Assembly (NCBI RefSeq): GCF_949987535.1
Contig: NC_080075.1
Location: 57,137,636-57,201,635 of the forward strand
DNA: 64,000 nucleotides
Origin: Balaenoptera acutorostrata
Lineage: Eukaryota; Chordata; Mammalia; Artiodactyla; Balaenopteridae
Direction of reading: 5' to 3'
In this document: piece after piece, positions 1-12,487 of the stretch
How the letters are laid out: each line of letters begins with the position of its first letter
How positions within the stretch are numbered: the first letter of the stretch is position 1
The notes under the pieces: model-generated
What the model was told of the DNA's origin: nothing
Databases searched by the model: none
The model's input: only the letters and a program-made list of their open reading frames with translations
Translations under genes and position numbers: made by a program

Positions 1-2480
1 CCAAACTAAAGCTATAAAATCGTCAGTGGGCTTTAGTCCATGACATTTTAAAGAAATTAGGTTGGTTAAAATGTTTTATTTGTACTACAATTCAGGAAAT
101 ATTTTAGAAAGGATTCAAAACCATCTTAGAGATCAAGTCGTCATAACATGTCCACTTTTATTGAATTAGAACTGCCTTTGTTAATTAAATCTCACAGCTT
201 CAGAAAAGAACTACTCTACATCTATATATTCTACTTGTGATAGCTTTTTATTTACTTAATCCAGCATATTAATAACAGACAACTTGCTCAAGTCCAATTT
301 TTCCTTTTCTAATACTGAGCACAGTTCTCAGATATATGCTGTAGTTTTTCCTCAAACATATTACTTCCTCAGAGTAACAAACTACCTTTTGGGCAGAAGA
401 AATTCTCCCAAGGTCTCAAAGCACAGGTAGAAGAATCTCCCAGTGTGAGCTCTCTGGGTGAGTAAATGTTCCATCTCCATTGGTCAGAGAGGATGTGAGA
501 AAGTGAGAACAGTCATTTCTCCGAAAGGTAGACCCAGGAAATCAGACCAGAGAGCTCTGAGCAGGAGGGAAACATGGCCTGGGTTCCCCCAGGAACGCAG
601 CACATCCTTCCCATAGGCAAAAAAAAAAAAAAGGGAAGACTTGCATTGCCAGTTTTACTCCAAGTAACATCCTCCCCCAAGGCCCTCAGCGCTCAGTGTC
701 CTCAGCGTAGGATCACCCTTTTAAAAATAGGACTGTCTTGTCTTGAAACATAATGTAAGAGCAGTAATATGTCGGATGGAGTGGAACAAAGAGGAAAGTA
801 TTAGAAATAATCGTTAGTGTTCCTCATGTTAGGTATCTAATCACTTCGCCCATGTAGACACACACTTGTTACATGGTACACCAAAGGAGAGTAAGGAAGG
901 TGTGGTCCTCCTCCAGTTACCTGTGATTCCTGAATTTGATTTCTACAGCAGCTTCCTGCCTTGGAGTCCAGTTTTATCTCACTTCTGGGTAAACACTGAT
1001 ACTGAATTCCAAGCAAATTGAAAACTTTGTGTTCCATGTGGAGTGCATGCTCTGTGCATTTCTGAAAGCCCCCCTGGAGAGAAAATGGTATTTAGGAGTC
1101 ACACGCTACAGATGCCAAAGCCACAATGTACATTTATTAAAACAGCCCTGGCATTAGGCTAGTTAGGCAACAGAACTTGTTTATTTAGCAGTGTCATTTG
1201 GAAGACACCAGCATTTCAAAACTGCCTTCATTCCAAATTCCTCCTCTTAGGAAGGAGGATGAGGAGGACCACCTCCCCTTTTTATAGCAGGAATTGCCTT
1301 TAGCAAGTTCCAAAAGGTAACACACCATTTAGCAAATTGACTTGGTAAATAAGGCAACCGTCTTGCTGAGGTTCAGTCTAAACCCACTTTAAATAAACCC
1401 CTCTCTGCCATTCTATCTGAAAGTAAATGTATAATATTCAGGTAGCTAAAAAAACGAAACCAAAGGAAACATTATGAGAGCTGGCTGGGAATCTCAGCTG
1501 TGCAAAACGGCCAAGGCCCTGTCCTTGCTGTCTTCCTGCTCATCATTATTCATTGATATGAGGAAAACATGATGGTCTGCTCTCCAGAAATTTCTGCTGG
1601 TACATGAGCTTGGGTGGCTCACTGCAACTAATGTGGAAATGGAGTGCGAGGCACGTCCTGGCTGTAAGCACAGGGGTCTTGCTCTGTCGGGGCCATCTAC
1701 AAATGGCTCCAACCAACTTGTATGATTGTCTTTAACACCTTTTTGTATTTTTTAAAGAAATGAATTTGATTTCATTTTCCTTCCCCAGTTTTCAAATAGT
1801 CATTAAAAATTAAACAACACTGGGAAAAGCCTTTTGTGATTATAGCCTTCATTCTCCTGCAACAAACTGGATCTATAAATTTACGTACCATTGTAGATGT
1901 AAATTACAAAATTTATATTCAACTATATTAAAACATCTATTCCAAAAATGATTACCAGTTGTGAAAAGCAGACAGGCTTATCACTTGCTGTCAGTTGTTC
2001 ATGTCTAGTTAAGCAATAATGTGCTAAAACTGCTCTTTTGTTTTGTGTAAGAATTTTGGCAATAGAAGAAATGAACACTTGGTTAATAAAAACTCAGGCT
2101 GCTTTTTGCTTTGATGGAGGAAGCAGCTGCCTGTTTTCATTTGCTGCAGAGCAGCAAAACCCATCAATATAATAAGCAGCTTAGATGCATCCATCCCCAG
2201 CATCTGTAAGGATATAGGGCTATTCGCTCAAAACCAATCCCTGGTTTAATTTTAACAAAGATGTGTCTGACATATTTGAAAATGCATTCTAGTAGGTTTG
2301 GAAACATGAACAATTTCTCTTTCTTTTAAACACTTTTTATGGATTCGAAAGGGTAGTATACATAGCTGAATGATAGCGGTGATAAAAACCAGTCCGAACT
2401 GTGAGGCCATCCTAAAACGTGGGCAGTGAAGAGAGTAAATCAAGAGGCAGTTATTTGGTTCCCTTCAAAGTGGAAGTAGT
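1..2480. other. Repeat-poor non-coding stretch, no gene seen
   Basis: No open frame here exceeds about 70 codons, and none resembles a protein I know. I recognise no interspersed repeat. The only simple-sequence feature is a run of 14 A at about 619-632. The stretch could hold conserved regulatory sequence, but this cannot be judged without alignment to other mammals. Confidence 0.6.
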
Positions 2481-2660
2481 TCATTTAAATGTGATTTTAT
2501 TCAATTATTCATTCAAACAAATATTTACTGAATCCTTACTATATACTGAATTGGGCTAGACGCTGAGGCCACATTTCCTACTCTTAACGAGTTCACTCTT
2601 CAGGGGGAAAGATGGACACAAAAATATAAGTAAAACAATGCAGTAAGCACAGGGACTCAC
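2481..2660 (-). repeat. Ancient L2-like repeat fragment
   Basis: A TTCATTCAAACAAATATTTACTGA-type start followed by a degenerate match to the reversed 3' end of LINE-2 (last-place consensus of the 'tcattcaacaaatatttattgag' kind). It is highly diverged. Other ancient mammalian repeats share this terminal sequence, so the family name is uncertain. Confidence 0.4.
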
Positions 2661-3340
2661 ATACGCATTTTTCTATTACCTTATTCTTTTTCAAAAATCC
2701 AAATGGGCCTAGAACATGGTAGAAACTAATATAAAAATTAAAAATCACATACTGTCTCCTCTATTATATAGTTACTTTGTTAGACATACTTTAAAAAATA
2801 GACAATCTGATAAAAAAAATCAAATTATGTTTAAACACATGTCAAACTGTTTACTAGTATAGCTAAGAATTATCACATTTTGGAGAGAAAGTTTTAGGAT
2901 TTCAAGTTTTGTTTGGACAGCCTCTAATTTTACAATAACCATTAGACACTTTCACATGATCATGAATACACCACATGGCAAGCCTAATAGAAAACACAAA
3001 CTTGAAAGCAACTTACAATGTGATACAGTATGCTCTGGCTAGTAAATGTGCAAAGAGATTATTCTGTTTTATTTTATTTTACTGCTGGGTAGCATTCCAA
3101 AAAGTCAGATAATTCTAAATCCTCCTCTTTTTCTGATTCAATATCAGATAAGTGAGCATCTCAGCCTGATCAACCAGGGACCTGTCTGATGGTAGACATG
3201 AATGTAGGGTTAGCCATCAGCGTCTCAGGATATCAAATTTAAATGAGCACTCATTTGTAGAATCATTGAGAAAATGCTCCCATAAATGTAGAGCTAAGGG
3301 CTTTCTTATTCAGACATGCTCACTGTAAAACACACATACC
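2661..3340. other. Unassigned non-coding stretch
   Basis: AT-rich sequence with no gene-like open frame and no repeat that I can name. Confidence 0.5.
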
Positions 3341-3344
3341 TGGG

Positions 3345-3520
3345 TTTTAAAAATAAACTTTTTATTTTGGAATAAGTCTAGATTTACAGAGAAGTAAAAA
3401 GTTGCAAAGATAGTATAGAGAGTTGCTGGCTACCCTCCACCCAGATTCTCTCATTGTCAACATCTTAAATTTGTCAAAACTAAGAAACTGACATTGGTAC
3501 ATTAATATTAATTAAATTCA
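3345..3520 (-). repeat. Possible ancient LINE-1-like fragment
   Basis: The segment with TTTTTATTTTGGAATAA, then AGATTTACAGA, GTTGCAAAGATAGTA and TTTGTCAAAACTAAGAAACTG resembles a widespread, very old mammalian repeat usually classed with LINE-1. Assignment and orientation are from memory of the pattern and are weak. Confidence 0.35.
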
Positions 3521-4145
3521 TGGGTTTGTTTTTAATGGAATGGTTACTATTCAAGATGAGGGTTGATGAAGGTATCTGTCAGAAAGTCACAAATGAAACC
3601 AAAAGGACAATACTGGCATCTTTCCTATCTTTCCTCCCTTAATTCTCTTTCTTCTTAAGTTACTCTAAAAAAATTCATATCAGTCTTAAGAGCTAAAATA
3701 AGACATAAAATGCATGTACCTCAGGGTTTAAAATAAAATCTGACCCTATCAAGAGAACTGTATAGCCAAGTGAAGCCTTGGTTCCCCATTCTATTGTTGA
3801 ATGGGCAGAATATTATTTTCTAGGTCATTATTCACATAGAAATTCTGATTGCCCATATTCAATTAATACTTTCATATCACAGTGTGATATGGACCTTACA
3901 ACCAATCTGTGGCAGCATGAGTTAAGAACCACAAAGAAGTCAGAGGTCATTATTTTTCACCCATTCAGAGTGTTTATAAAGCACCACTGTACACCCTCTC
4001 CCCTCTGTGCCTGGTTTCTCCCCTCCTCTGCTCTGCTGCTTAATGGCTGGGCACAATGCTTCCAGAATCCTGATAAGCATCATGGGTTATGTACTGGTTA
4101 ACAGTGGTCTCTTCAACAGCGAGTTGGAAAGACACCTTTGGAGAG
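3521..4145. other. Unassigned non-coding stretch
   Basis: A chance open frame of 107 codons (3,778-4,101, plus strand) has no recognisable domain and no exon-like context. I see no named repeat. Confidence 0.5.
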
Positions 4146-4149
4146 ATTC

Positions 4150-4500
4150 TTTTTAGTTATTACAATTGCAGATTCATATGTTGAAACCCTAACCTGCAGT
4201 GTGACTATACTTGGAGGTAGAGCCCATAAGGAGGTAATTACAAGCTGCTAAGGGTGGGGCCCTGATATGATGGGATTAGCACTCTTATAAGAAGAGACTC
4301 CAAAGAGTGCTCCTCCCCACCCTGTGCTTGCACAAAGATGAGGTCATGTGAGCACATGGCAAAATGGTGGCCACCTACAAGCCACAAAGAGAAGCCCCAA
4401 CAGAAACTGTGTTGTCTTGGACTGCCAGCCTACAGAACCGTGAGAAGCCATCCAGTCTTTGGCATTTTGTCTCAGCAGCGCAAGCTGACTACAACAGTGG
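4150..4500 (+). repeat. Solitary MLT1-like LTR (ERVL-MaLR relic)
   Basis: The order of blocks matches MaLR-type LTRs. 'TTCATATGTTGAAACCCTAA' comes near the start, then a GGTGGGGCCCTGATATGATGGG block, CTCTTATAAGAAGAGAC, and 'CAGAACCGTGAGA', with a TTTTGTCTCAGCAGC-type end near 4,499. There is no internal region and no second LTR, so this is a solitary LTR. MaLR elements are non-autonomous relatives of endogenous retrovirus L and are long dead. The subfamily (MLT1 versus MST) is not certain. Confidence 0.7.
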
Positions 4501-4504
4501 TCAA

Positions 4505-6095
4505 CCCTTGGGGCCTGATGTTTGGGTGAATACTGCCTCTCAAGCCCCAAAACATTCTAAGCTGAAGGAACTCCCTCCCTAAAATGTAGACTGGGCCCAG
4601 AGAGCAGACAGACCACAGCCGTGCCCCCAGTGGAGCCCCTTACTTTGTCCATTACTTTCTTCCTTCCCTCCCCTTCAGTTTCCCTTTTATCCCTTTCATC
4701 TTATCTCCTCCTCTTTAATTTTCACTGCAGTTTTCGCCCCCCTTTTCCATTTAAAAGAATTCATAATAGAAAAGCAAACATTAATCATACTCTGATAAAG
4801 AAATTTTGCTGATACTACCTTCAAGCTTTCATAAAAAATACTTTGATCTATTTCTTTATGTTGTCTTCGAACATAACACCTTCAGGACAGGGAGCTCATT
4901 GCTTCTCTTACTTCTCTGTGGCATGTTTACATGATGTATGTGAAGGCACGCTGGATTCATGCAGAACGGTAGCAAAATATTCTAAACCTGGAACTCACTA
5001 TGAAAAATGAATCCTTCTTCTTTTACAAGATCTATTTGCTGAGCTTCATATGATGTATCTACTTAGGACCTGATTCTACCTGGTAGTGCAAACACAGGTC
5101 AATTCTAGTGTGGATAAGTTTCTAACTGCCTCAATCCACTTTCACTGGCTTTCTTATCTACATCCACAATCTGCAGAGCTGGCAGGACAATTATCACCAG
5201 AAGACAGGATAGATGCTCCGGGGAGTAAGGCTGTCCTGGGCCTGAAAGGTGCATGTTTACAAGTTTCCAGGCCAGCAACAAAGAATCCACATTCAATAGG
5301 CCATCTTTCTCTAAATCAATCCTTTTGCCTCATTCAGCAGAGCACATGTCATGGGTGCTCATTTCTGGGACTTATCTGTGGATATCTACAAACATGCAGG
5401 TCTCTAATCAGAGCAGCCTGGAATGAGTCCCAGAATGGGCCCTTTAAGTGACTTGAGATACAGAAAATGATTCTCTCTGTTGCTTTTTTTTTTTTTTTGG
5501 CCCCTTCTCTTTGCTACGATAAAATTTGTAACCTTAACCCATATAGCAAAGTGTTTTCTCCGAGAATCACAACTCCTTGAGAAGGGCCTTCAAAATACAC
5601 TATTTAAACTGAACTATTGCTCTGGACTTGACACCATGGTTATCTTTCTGTTGAGAAAAATACAGAAATTCTAGAGCTGTTATATTGTTACCGGCCCTTT
5701 CACACCAGGACACAGGAGTGTTCTTAAGTTGAGATCAAAGTGCATGGGCTGAGTTGTTGAGAGTGGAGAAGTCATCATGGTCTCTATGGACTCATGCTGG
5801 ACTTCTCAGGACAGAAAACAGATTCCCTTCTCTCTCCAGCAGCAAAGAGTTCACGTTACTGTGAACTCCATCATTCCTCTTCCTTGGCCCCAGCCTCAAC
5901 AAATGACTGAAAAACATGGCTTCAAACCCAGAGTGTTGTATTTAGCCTGGAATATCTTTTTCATCGGTTTATGTTGCCCAATAGCACTAAAGAGATTTTG
6001 GCTGAGCAAACACTATAGTAAAAGGTGAAATTAATACCATAATTGACATGAAAAACAATAACCTTATGGAAGAAGATGAAATAGTATTTACACAT
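4505..6095. other. Non-coding stretch, no gene seen
   Basis: It contains a T-run at about 5,485-5,498. The open frame at 5,086-5,451 (121 codons) shows no recognisable domain, no splice-site setting I can support and no repeat origin. I treat it as chance. Confidence 0.5.
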
Positions 6096-6099
6096 GATG

Positions 6100-6235
6100 A
6101 CAATAATTACTTCCTACTTTTCATGGGTGCTTTAGTGAAATCTCAATTTATGAAGTAAGGCCTAAAGAATTAAGGGGCTTGCTTAGCTAGTCAGCGGCTG
6201 AGCTTGGGTTAGGACCGCAATGCCCTAATACCTCA
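6100..6235 (-). repeat. Degenerate MIR SINE fragment
   Basis: The end of the segment, with a GGGGCTTGCTTAGCTAGTCAGCGGCTGAGC pattern, follows the antisense MIR layout (AGGTCACACAGCTAGTAAGTGGCAGAGC) at low identity. The family is a tRNA-derived SINE that spread before placental mammals radiated. Confidence 0.35.
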
Positions 6236-6714
6236 CCTTGCTTCTCTTTTCAGAGTAAGAGACTTGAACAACAGTGTAGGAAAGACATCATGATTTGAAT
6301 TTGCATCTTGTGGAAAGAATTTTACCTTCCAGGTGTAAATCAGTGGTTGAAGAAATGAATCATACACATTCCAATTCCAACATAGTCACAGGCTCTTAGC
6401 AATTAAATTTAAGTCCTTTTGGTTTCTATTTCTCTATAAACAGTTTTAGGGAAACACTCACTGTCTCCAAACCATGGCTGGTGGAAGAGGCTATAGACAC
6501 ATTCAGCTGTAGCTCATCTAATATCAGAACCTCTGAATTGAGACCAGGAAGCAATGTACAATCTTTGGAAACAGTGACCCCTTTCCCCAGAATTACAATG
6601 ATTATGTGCCTTGTTTTATAAAATTGAGCTTCTGTTTGTTATCAGGAAATTTATCATCTGATTGGTCACTATTCTTACTTACTCAAATACCTACATATAA
6701 TTTGTCTTGCAATT
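6236..6714. other. Unassigned non-coding stretch
   Basis: No gene-like frame or recognised repeat. Confidence 0.5.
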
Positions 6715-6728
6715 AAGAGTTCATAGCA

Positions 6729-7051
6729 GGGCTTCCCTGGTGGCGCAGTGGAAAGAATCTGCCTGCCAATGCAGGGGACACGGGTCTGAGCCCTGGTCTG
6801 GGAAGATCCCACATGCCGCGGAGCAACAAAGCCTATGCGCCACAACTACTGAACCTGCGCTGTAGAGCTCACGTGCCACAACTACTGAGGCCTGTGCGCC
6901 TAGAGCCCGTGCTCCACAACAAGAGAAGCCACCGCAATGAGAAGCCCGCACACCGCAACGAAGAGTAGCCCCCGCTCGCTGCAACTAGAGAAAGCTTGCG
7001 CACAGCAGCAGAGACCCAACAATTCTTTCGATTACCAGCATTCCAATCATA
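6729..7051 (+). mobile_element. CHR-1-like tRNA-derived SINE
   Basis: It begins GGGCTTCCCTGGTGGCGCAGTGG, whose TGGCGCAGTGG resembles a pol III A box. The B-box position reads GGGTCTGAGCCC and is degenerate. The body holds two copies of GCCACAACTACTGA (about 6,839 and 6,877), an internal duplication that separates this long form from the CHR-2-like copies at 25.4 and 46.1 kb. The copy lacks the usual A-rich tail: after the AGACCCAAC end come about 35 bases of ordinary sequence. Candidate target-site duplications are AAGAGTTCAT (6,715-6,724) and AAGAGTCAT (7,056-7,064), one base different. Confidence 0.85.
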
Positions 7052-7064
7052 ATAAAAGAGTCAT

Positions 7065-10000
7065 TTTATTTTATTTTGTTGTGTCCGGGGAGGGGAAATC
7101 ATGAAATATATACAATTTCCACACACAACACGGCATTGAGAAATGTAATTTTCTGTGTATTCTCTTCTAAGAATATTTTCAACGTTTCTGGATTGTCTCC
7201 GCACTCAGGAATGGGATTGAAATCTCTAGCTTGGTATTTATCTGAGGCTGTGATAGCTCAGTCGTCGGCCGCCAAATGCCAAGATAGGGGGAATCTCATC
7301 ATCCAGAGACCAGCTGCATGATGGGCATTTAATAGATATATCAAACCCTAGGATATATGCTAAGCTGAAGAGATGATTGGTTGGTTGATACACTGATTGA
7401 TTAGCATAGGGAGAATGGGTTTCTTCTTGACAACCTAAGATTATGCTTCAGCTAAGCTCAAATTGCTTAAACCTCTTCTATTGGGTTTAAAATTACAGTC
7501 CTGTCATCTAAAATCTCTCTTCAATGAAATTTTTACCATATATAAAAATTAAAGGGAAAAAGAAAGTAGGAGCACTGGATAAGAGTAAATGGAATAGATA
7601 CATTTCATGCTACTGTTGTTGATTCCACTAGGAAAAGTTGATATGTAAATCCCCTTGAAAAATGTTACACACATTTCATAAATGATTACTGAATATTACA
7701 CAATAACTCAGGGGAAAAAGTTCAGTATGCTAAAGTCAGTGAATACTATATTTTCAAATATACGAAAGTCAGACTTCCTCTATAGAAATCTGAGAATTAT
7801 AGTAAAACCCTCTATTAATCAGGTTTACCTTCTGGGGCACATAGATGCCATCCTTGGACCTTTTTTTTTTCATCCTTGAACTTTTAATATTTTAACTGCT
7901 GGCATGCCTTTCAGGGGGCAGGGGGAGAAAGGGCAGATTTATGTAGACTGTGGATTAGCTTTGTTTTTGAAGCAGCTTAACACAAGTAGCAACTTCTTTA
8001 ATTAGCACTAATGATCCTAAAGATAGTCACATGGACATCTTGAAATATTTGAATATTGCTCCTGTTTCCCAGGCATGTTGAATCAGGTATGCTTTAAAGT
8101 GAAACAAAATTAGATGAATGAAGGATACACAGCCATTCTATCAAACTCTAAACTGATATTTAAGTGGTATTGAAAAAAAAGCATCAAGACTTTGCACAAA
8201 AGGCCCACATTTAGAGCTCTACAAACGTCTGATACTCTTAGTTAACAAATTCATTAAACATAAGCTTGTTTTATGATGTCCTGTTTAAAGATTCACTCTC
8301 ATTGTACTCTGAATTATTAGAGACTGGATAAAGAAAGGGCCTTGCTCTCTCTCCTTCCTCTCCATCCCCTCCCCCTCCAAAAAAAAAAAAGCTGGTAAGC
8401 TTTAATTCAGCACTTTGAAGAACACCCCCTCCTCTCCCTGAGCAAATAAGGATTTGGTTGCCGAATCACACTGGATAAGTGGTTCATTGAGAATGTTAAA
8501 ATCTGCATTAATAAATAGGACTGGGCTTCTCGGATTTTCCCCCTTCCTATCAGCTATGAGCGGTAGGGGATCAGCTGCAACTAAAATCCCCAGCTGAACA
8601 ACCCACATACAACTCAGTGAGCAGACTTAAAACAAGGCCATTTATTGGTGACTGTTATGCAAACAAAGCGTCCAAGTCTTAGAAACAGATGTCAACTGAA
8701 GCATATGCTTACTGTAAACTGGAATTTGATTCTCTTTATAAAAACAGACATAAATGGGTCTTCAGAAAGTAGACTGCCTCTTGTCTACCATTGCCTAACT
8801 TGATTCAGCCCTCAAGCTTTCAAAGAGATGAATAGACTGCTATTTGAGGGCAAAAGAATAAAACTTAGAAAAAATTAAATTGGAATAAATGATAACACGT
8901 TGGAGCAGTTCCCAGAAGCAATTTTACAGATTTTTCTCTAAAAACACAAGACAGGAAGTTAAAAGCTTAGTGCAGGTCACCCATGGCATGTCGAGTTATC
9001 ATTTCCTACCACTTAGGGTGGAAAAGAAACTGCACATTCAGGTGGCAAGTTTAGTAGCGCATACTTTTTACCCTCCTCTCTCTTTCTTTTTCTCTCCCTT
9101 ACCTCTTCTCACATCTTGATGTCTTTTAAATGTCACTTATTTTACATGAGGCAGTTGGTGGAGACATGAGTCAACAGCAATCAGAACCATTATCCCCTGC
9201 AGCGAGTCCTGGTCTTAATGCATTGTGACACCTTTGCTGGCCAGCCACCGATTTACCTTTCTGCTTCTTAGGGAATTAAGTGGCATCATGTGAAAATGGT
9301 TGTGATATGAACAGCATGGGCATAACTGGTATTAAATTTACCTCTCAGCCTAAGTGAATTTTCCTCACATGTGACTAATCAAAATGAAAGCTTGTGGACC
9401 CAGGCTGAGCTGGCCAGCACTTCCCCACCCCTGGGACCGAGGCTATTTTGTTTTATCTCTTTGTACAAGCTGGCAGAAGTTTAAAGTGAAGGGGATAATC
9501 CAGTGCTGGTGTCTTTATGAAATAACATCCTTACGTGAAGAGGCTTTTAACTGTATGTCGCTGTCCTCTCAAAAAAAGAGTGTGACAATCTCATTTTGCT
9601 GAGCACCCTCCCATGAAAAGAGAAAATAATAGCCGTGGCCGCCATGGCTAGTACTGACCTTACATGATCCATTATCCGCTAAACACTTTAAAAGTCAGTT
9701 TTACATACACTGCAGGGGGAAATGAGGGAACTATCACAATCATTTTCACTTTAGTGAATTTGCCATCCATTTGAAGACGGTCACTTGATATCCCAACACA
9801 TCCAGCCCGTCTCACAGTATAACACAAAAGAAAACACAGTTGATTAAAAGATGCCAAGCACAGACACCCTGGCACCCTACTATTTAAGACACTTCTAGGA
9901 GCAATGGCAGCAATGGAATGGCTTTGCATGAACTTTCCTCAAACTTACATATAAGAAGAAGAGCAGTCAAAAACTAAGTCCTTCAAATCTTTCGAAGCGC

Positions 10001-12485
10001 TTGACATTCCTACAAAAATGTTTTACTAACCACTTAGCAGAGATCAGTAGGTGCCAAAGGAAGTGAAGGCAGAGCAATTATCATCCTGCACAGTCAGCCT
10101 GATGCTTATTCACAGACAAGAGTGGCTTGTGTTCCGCCATGAACCAACTGTGCATGTTGCTGATAATAGAGCAGAGGTATTGCTAAATTGGTACTGAAAT
10201 AGCACACCTCCTTTACTTCCAGCAACTTATTTGTGGAAAGCAATGAAGCCTGGAATATTTTCTCATCACTACGAGAATACTCAACTCATTGTTAACATTA
10301 AAATTAGTTTTCTGACATGGTGCATGCTATGCATTTACTTTTCCTTAAATAGGAACTTCTGTGCCTAGAGTAAAACACTAATGGCATTTCTTTCCCCTTG
10401 TGGATAATCCATTGCTTCATTAATAAACCATCTAGAAGCCTGACTGGTAATCAGACTCTTGGCCACTTTACAGTTCTTCACTCTGAAGTTCAAAGTCTTA
10501 TTTCCTTCATTTTGGTAATACATTTATTCTTGAACCCTCTGCTCTGAGGCCAGTACATGGAGTGGAAAAAAAGTGAGGGGGAGAGATGTCTGAGGGCATG
10601 GCAGCAGTATAACATCAAATAGAGTCATTGCTGAATCTTGAGCTACATTTATAAAATTTAATTTTACTGTGTTAGGGGGCTAGGGCAGGGGAAAAAGAGA
10701 ATAGCCAAATAAATGATTACAATATCCTATAAGAGTTTATTTACCCACTCATCCCCCAAAAACGTGAGTTTGAATTTTTGACTTTATACTTTCATTCTGA
10801 ACTCCATGACCCAACTCTAATAAATCACCTTAGAGGAAATCACAATGGTTCATTCAGAAGAGTTTGAGGAATCCAATTCATAAAGGAATGGAAGGAGGAT
10901 TCTGTTAAGGTACTATTGGGACCAGTCAGCCACTGGATTCCTAGAGCTTATCAACTCAATGTGGAGACCAGAGAACGAAGATTCTCAAGCAAAATGAGAG
11001 AAAAATAGGACTGAGGGCAAGATAGTTAGTTATGGGTAAATAAGTGAGTAGCAGAGTCTGCCATTTTCATAGAACATGAACATAGAACACCAGAGAATGC
11101 CATTCTTAGAGCTCATGAACAGAAAGTCTGAGAAGAGACGGGAAAGGAGGCTATCAGAAGAAAAACTCAGAAGACAACATACAAGCATTCACATTTACTC
11201 ATGAGGGAAAGATAAAACACAAAACATCAGTAAGTAGCAAATGAACTGCTAAGTTATGCATTCGGTAGCATTGTCTGCTTTTGCTGTGCAAAAGAAAAAT
11301 AAGAACACCAAGCAATCGGTCTTTAGAATTTGATTACATACTTCAGGAATGAGACAGAAGTAGTGAATCCAACCCAAGTGTTTGGATAGATTGGCCATCT
11401 TCGACATGCCTGGACCATTAGCTTGAAACTGGAGTGTGGTACCAAGGGTGGTCATGCGTTCGCTGATGACGGAGCAGCCAATTCAAGGAATGCTCGGTTG
11501 AGTTTACAGAATTATATACATGGCTATGCCTGGATGTCTAGTACAAGATGGGGGAACTAACACCATCCCCATCTTCACTGCCTCCTTGCTTACCATTCTG
11601 AAACATGAAAGGAAAGGATCAATCTGAAGTGCTGCATCACAAGTCTAACTTTTCCATGCCTACTTGTTATTAAAACCTTTCTCCAAACCACTGATAAAAG
11701 ATTATTTGGCGGTTTTGTTGTTAGGGTTAGTGGGTTTTCTGAGACCCAGCAACCCAGCTACGTAAGAAACACAGTTCAGGATCCATACATGGAATTTCTA
11801 TCTTCAGTGCAGCTGGACATGGCCTGGCTACTCTGGACAGCTCCCCGGAGTGCAGATTGCTGATGAGGAAGTTGGGATTTAATTTGCCTACGTTCCCTTA
11901 CTCCATGAGCAGAAGACAGCCTTCTACCCAAGTGCCCCTTCTGCTGAAAATGCACAAGTTGGCCTGTTTTCTTGCCAAATTGTACTTTGGTGTTCAGGGG
12001 GGGAATATTTGCTGACTCCACTTAACCCAGTTAAAACTCTTGGTACACTCAAAGTTATCAATAAGCTCATGCCACCTCTCCATTAATCCCTCCAACTGTT
12101 CTTAATCATGGAAATCTCACTTCACTGACTTCATAACAGTCTTTTCAAAAATGAGACTGGGCTCAATAAATCTTGCAGTTTTAAGTTGTTTTGTATAAGA
12201 CAATTTTGATGTAGCAGTTTAATAGATGGAAATTCCTTCCAAGATTGTTTTAGGAATTCTAAATGTCAAATCAAGTCTCAAACACAAATATGAAGCATCA
12301 ACTCTGAACACAATCACTGTCTTCTGATTGGTATATAGAATCCAGGGCATTGTAAAATAAAACATAATGCTAAAAAAAGTGGTTTGTTTCCTGCAGGTAA
12401 CTAAATACTGAAAAGAAAACTCCTTATGAGGGAAGAAGGCTAGTGAACTAGAAGTAGGAAGATAGAATTTAAAAAGAGAAGAAAG
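7065..12485. other. 5.4 kb repeat-poor block, no gene seen
   Basis: I recognise no interspersed repeat over this length, which is unusual compared with the rest of the window. The longest chance frame is about 90 codons. There is a run of 12 A near 8,380-8,391. Sub-blocks around 8,400-8,700, 9,160-9,300 and 10,080-10,350 have mixed base composition of the kind seen in conserved non-coding elements, but this is only an impression. Confidence 0.5.
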
Positions 12486-12487
12486 AA

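Noticed and set aside
4338..4582. Overlapping 63-72 codon frames on both strands
   Set aside because: They lie inside an MLT1-like LTR, which is non-coding.
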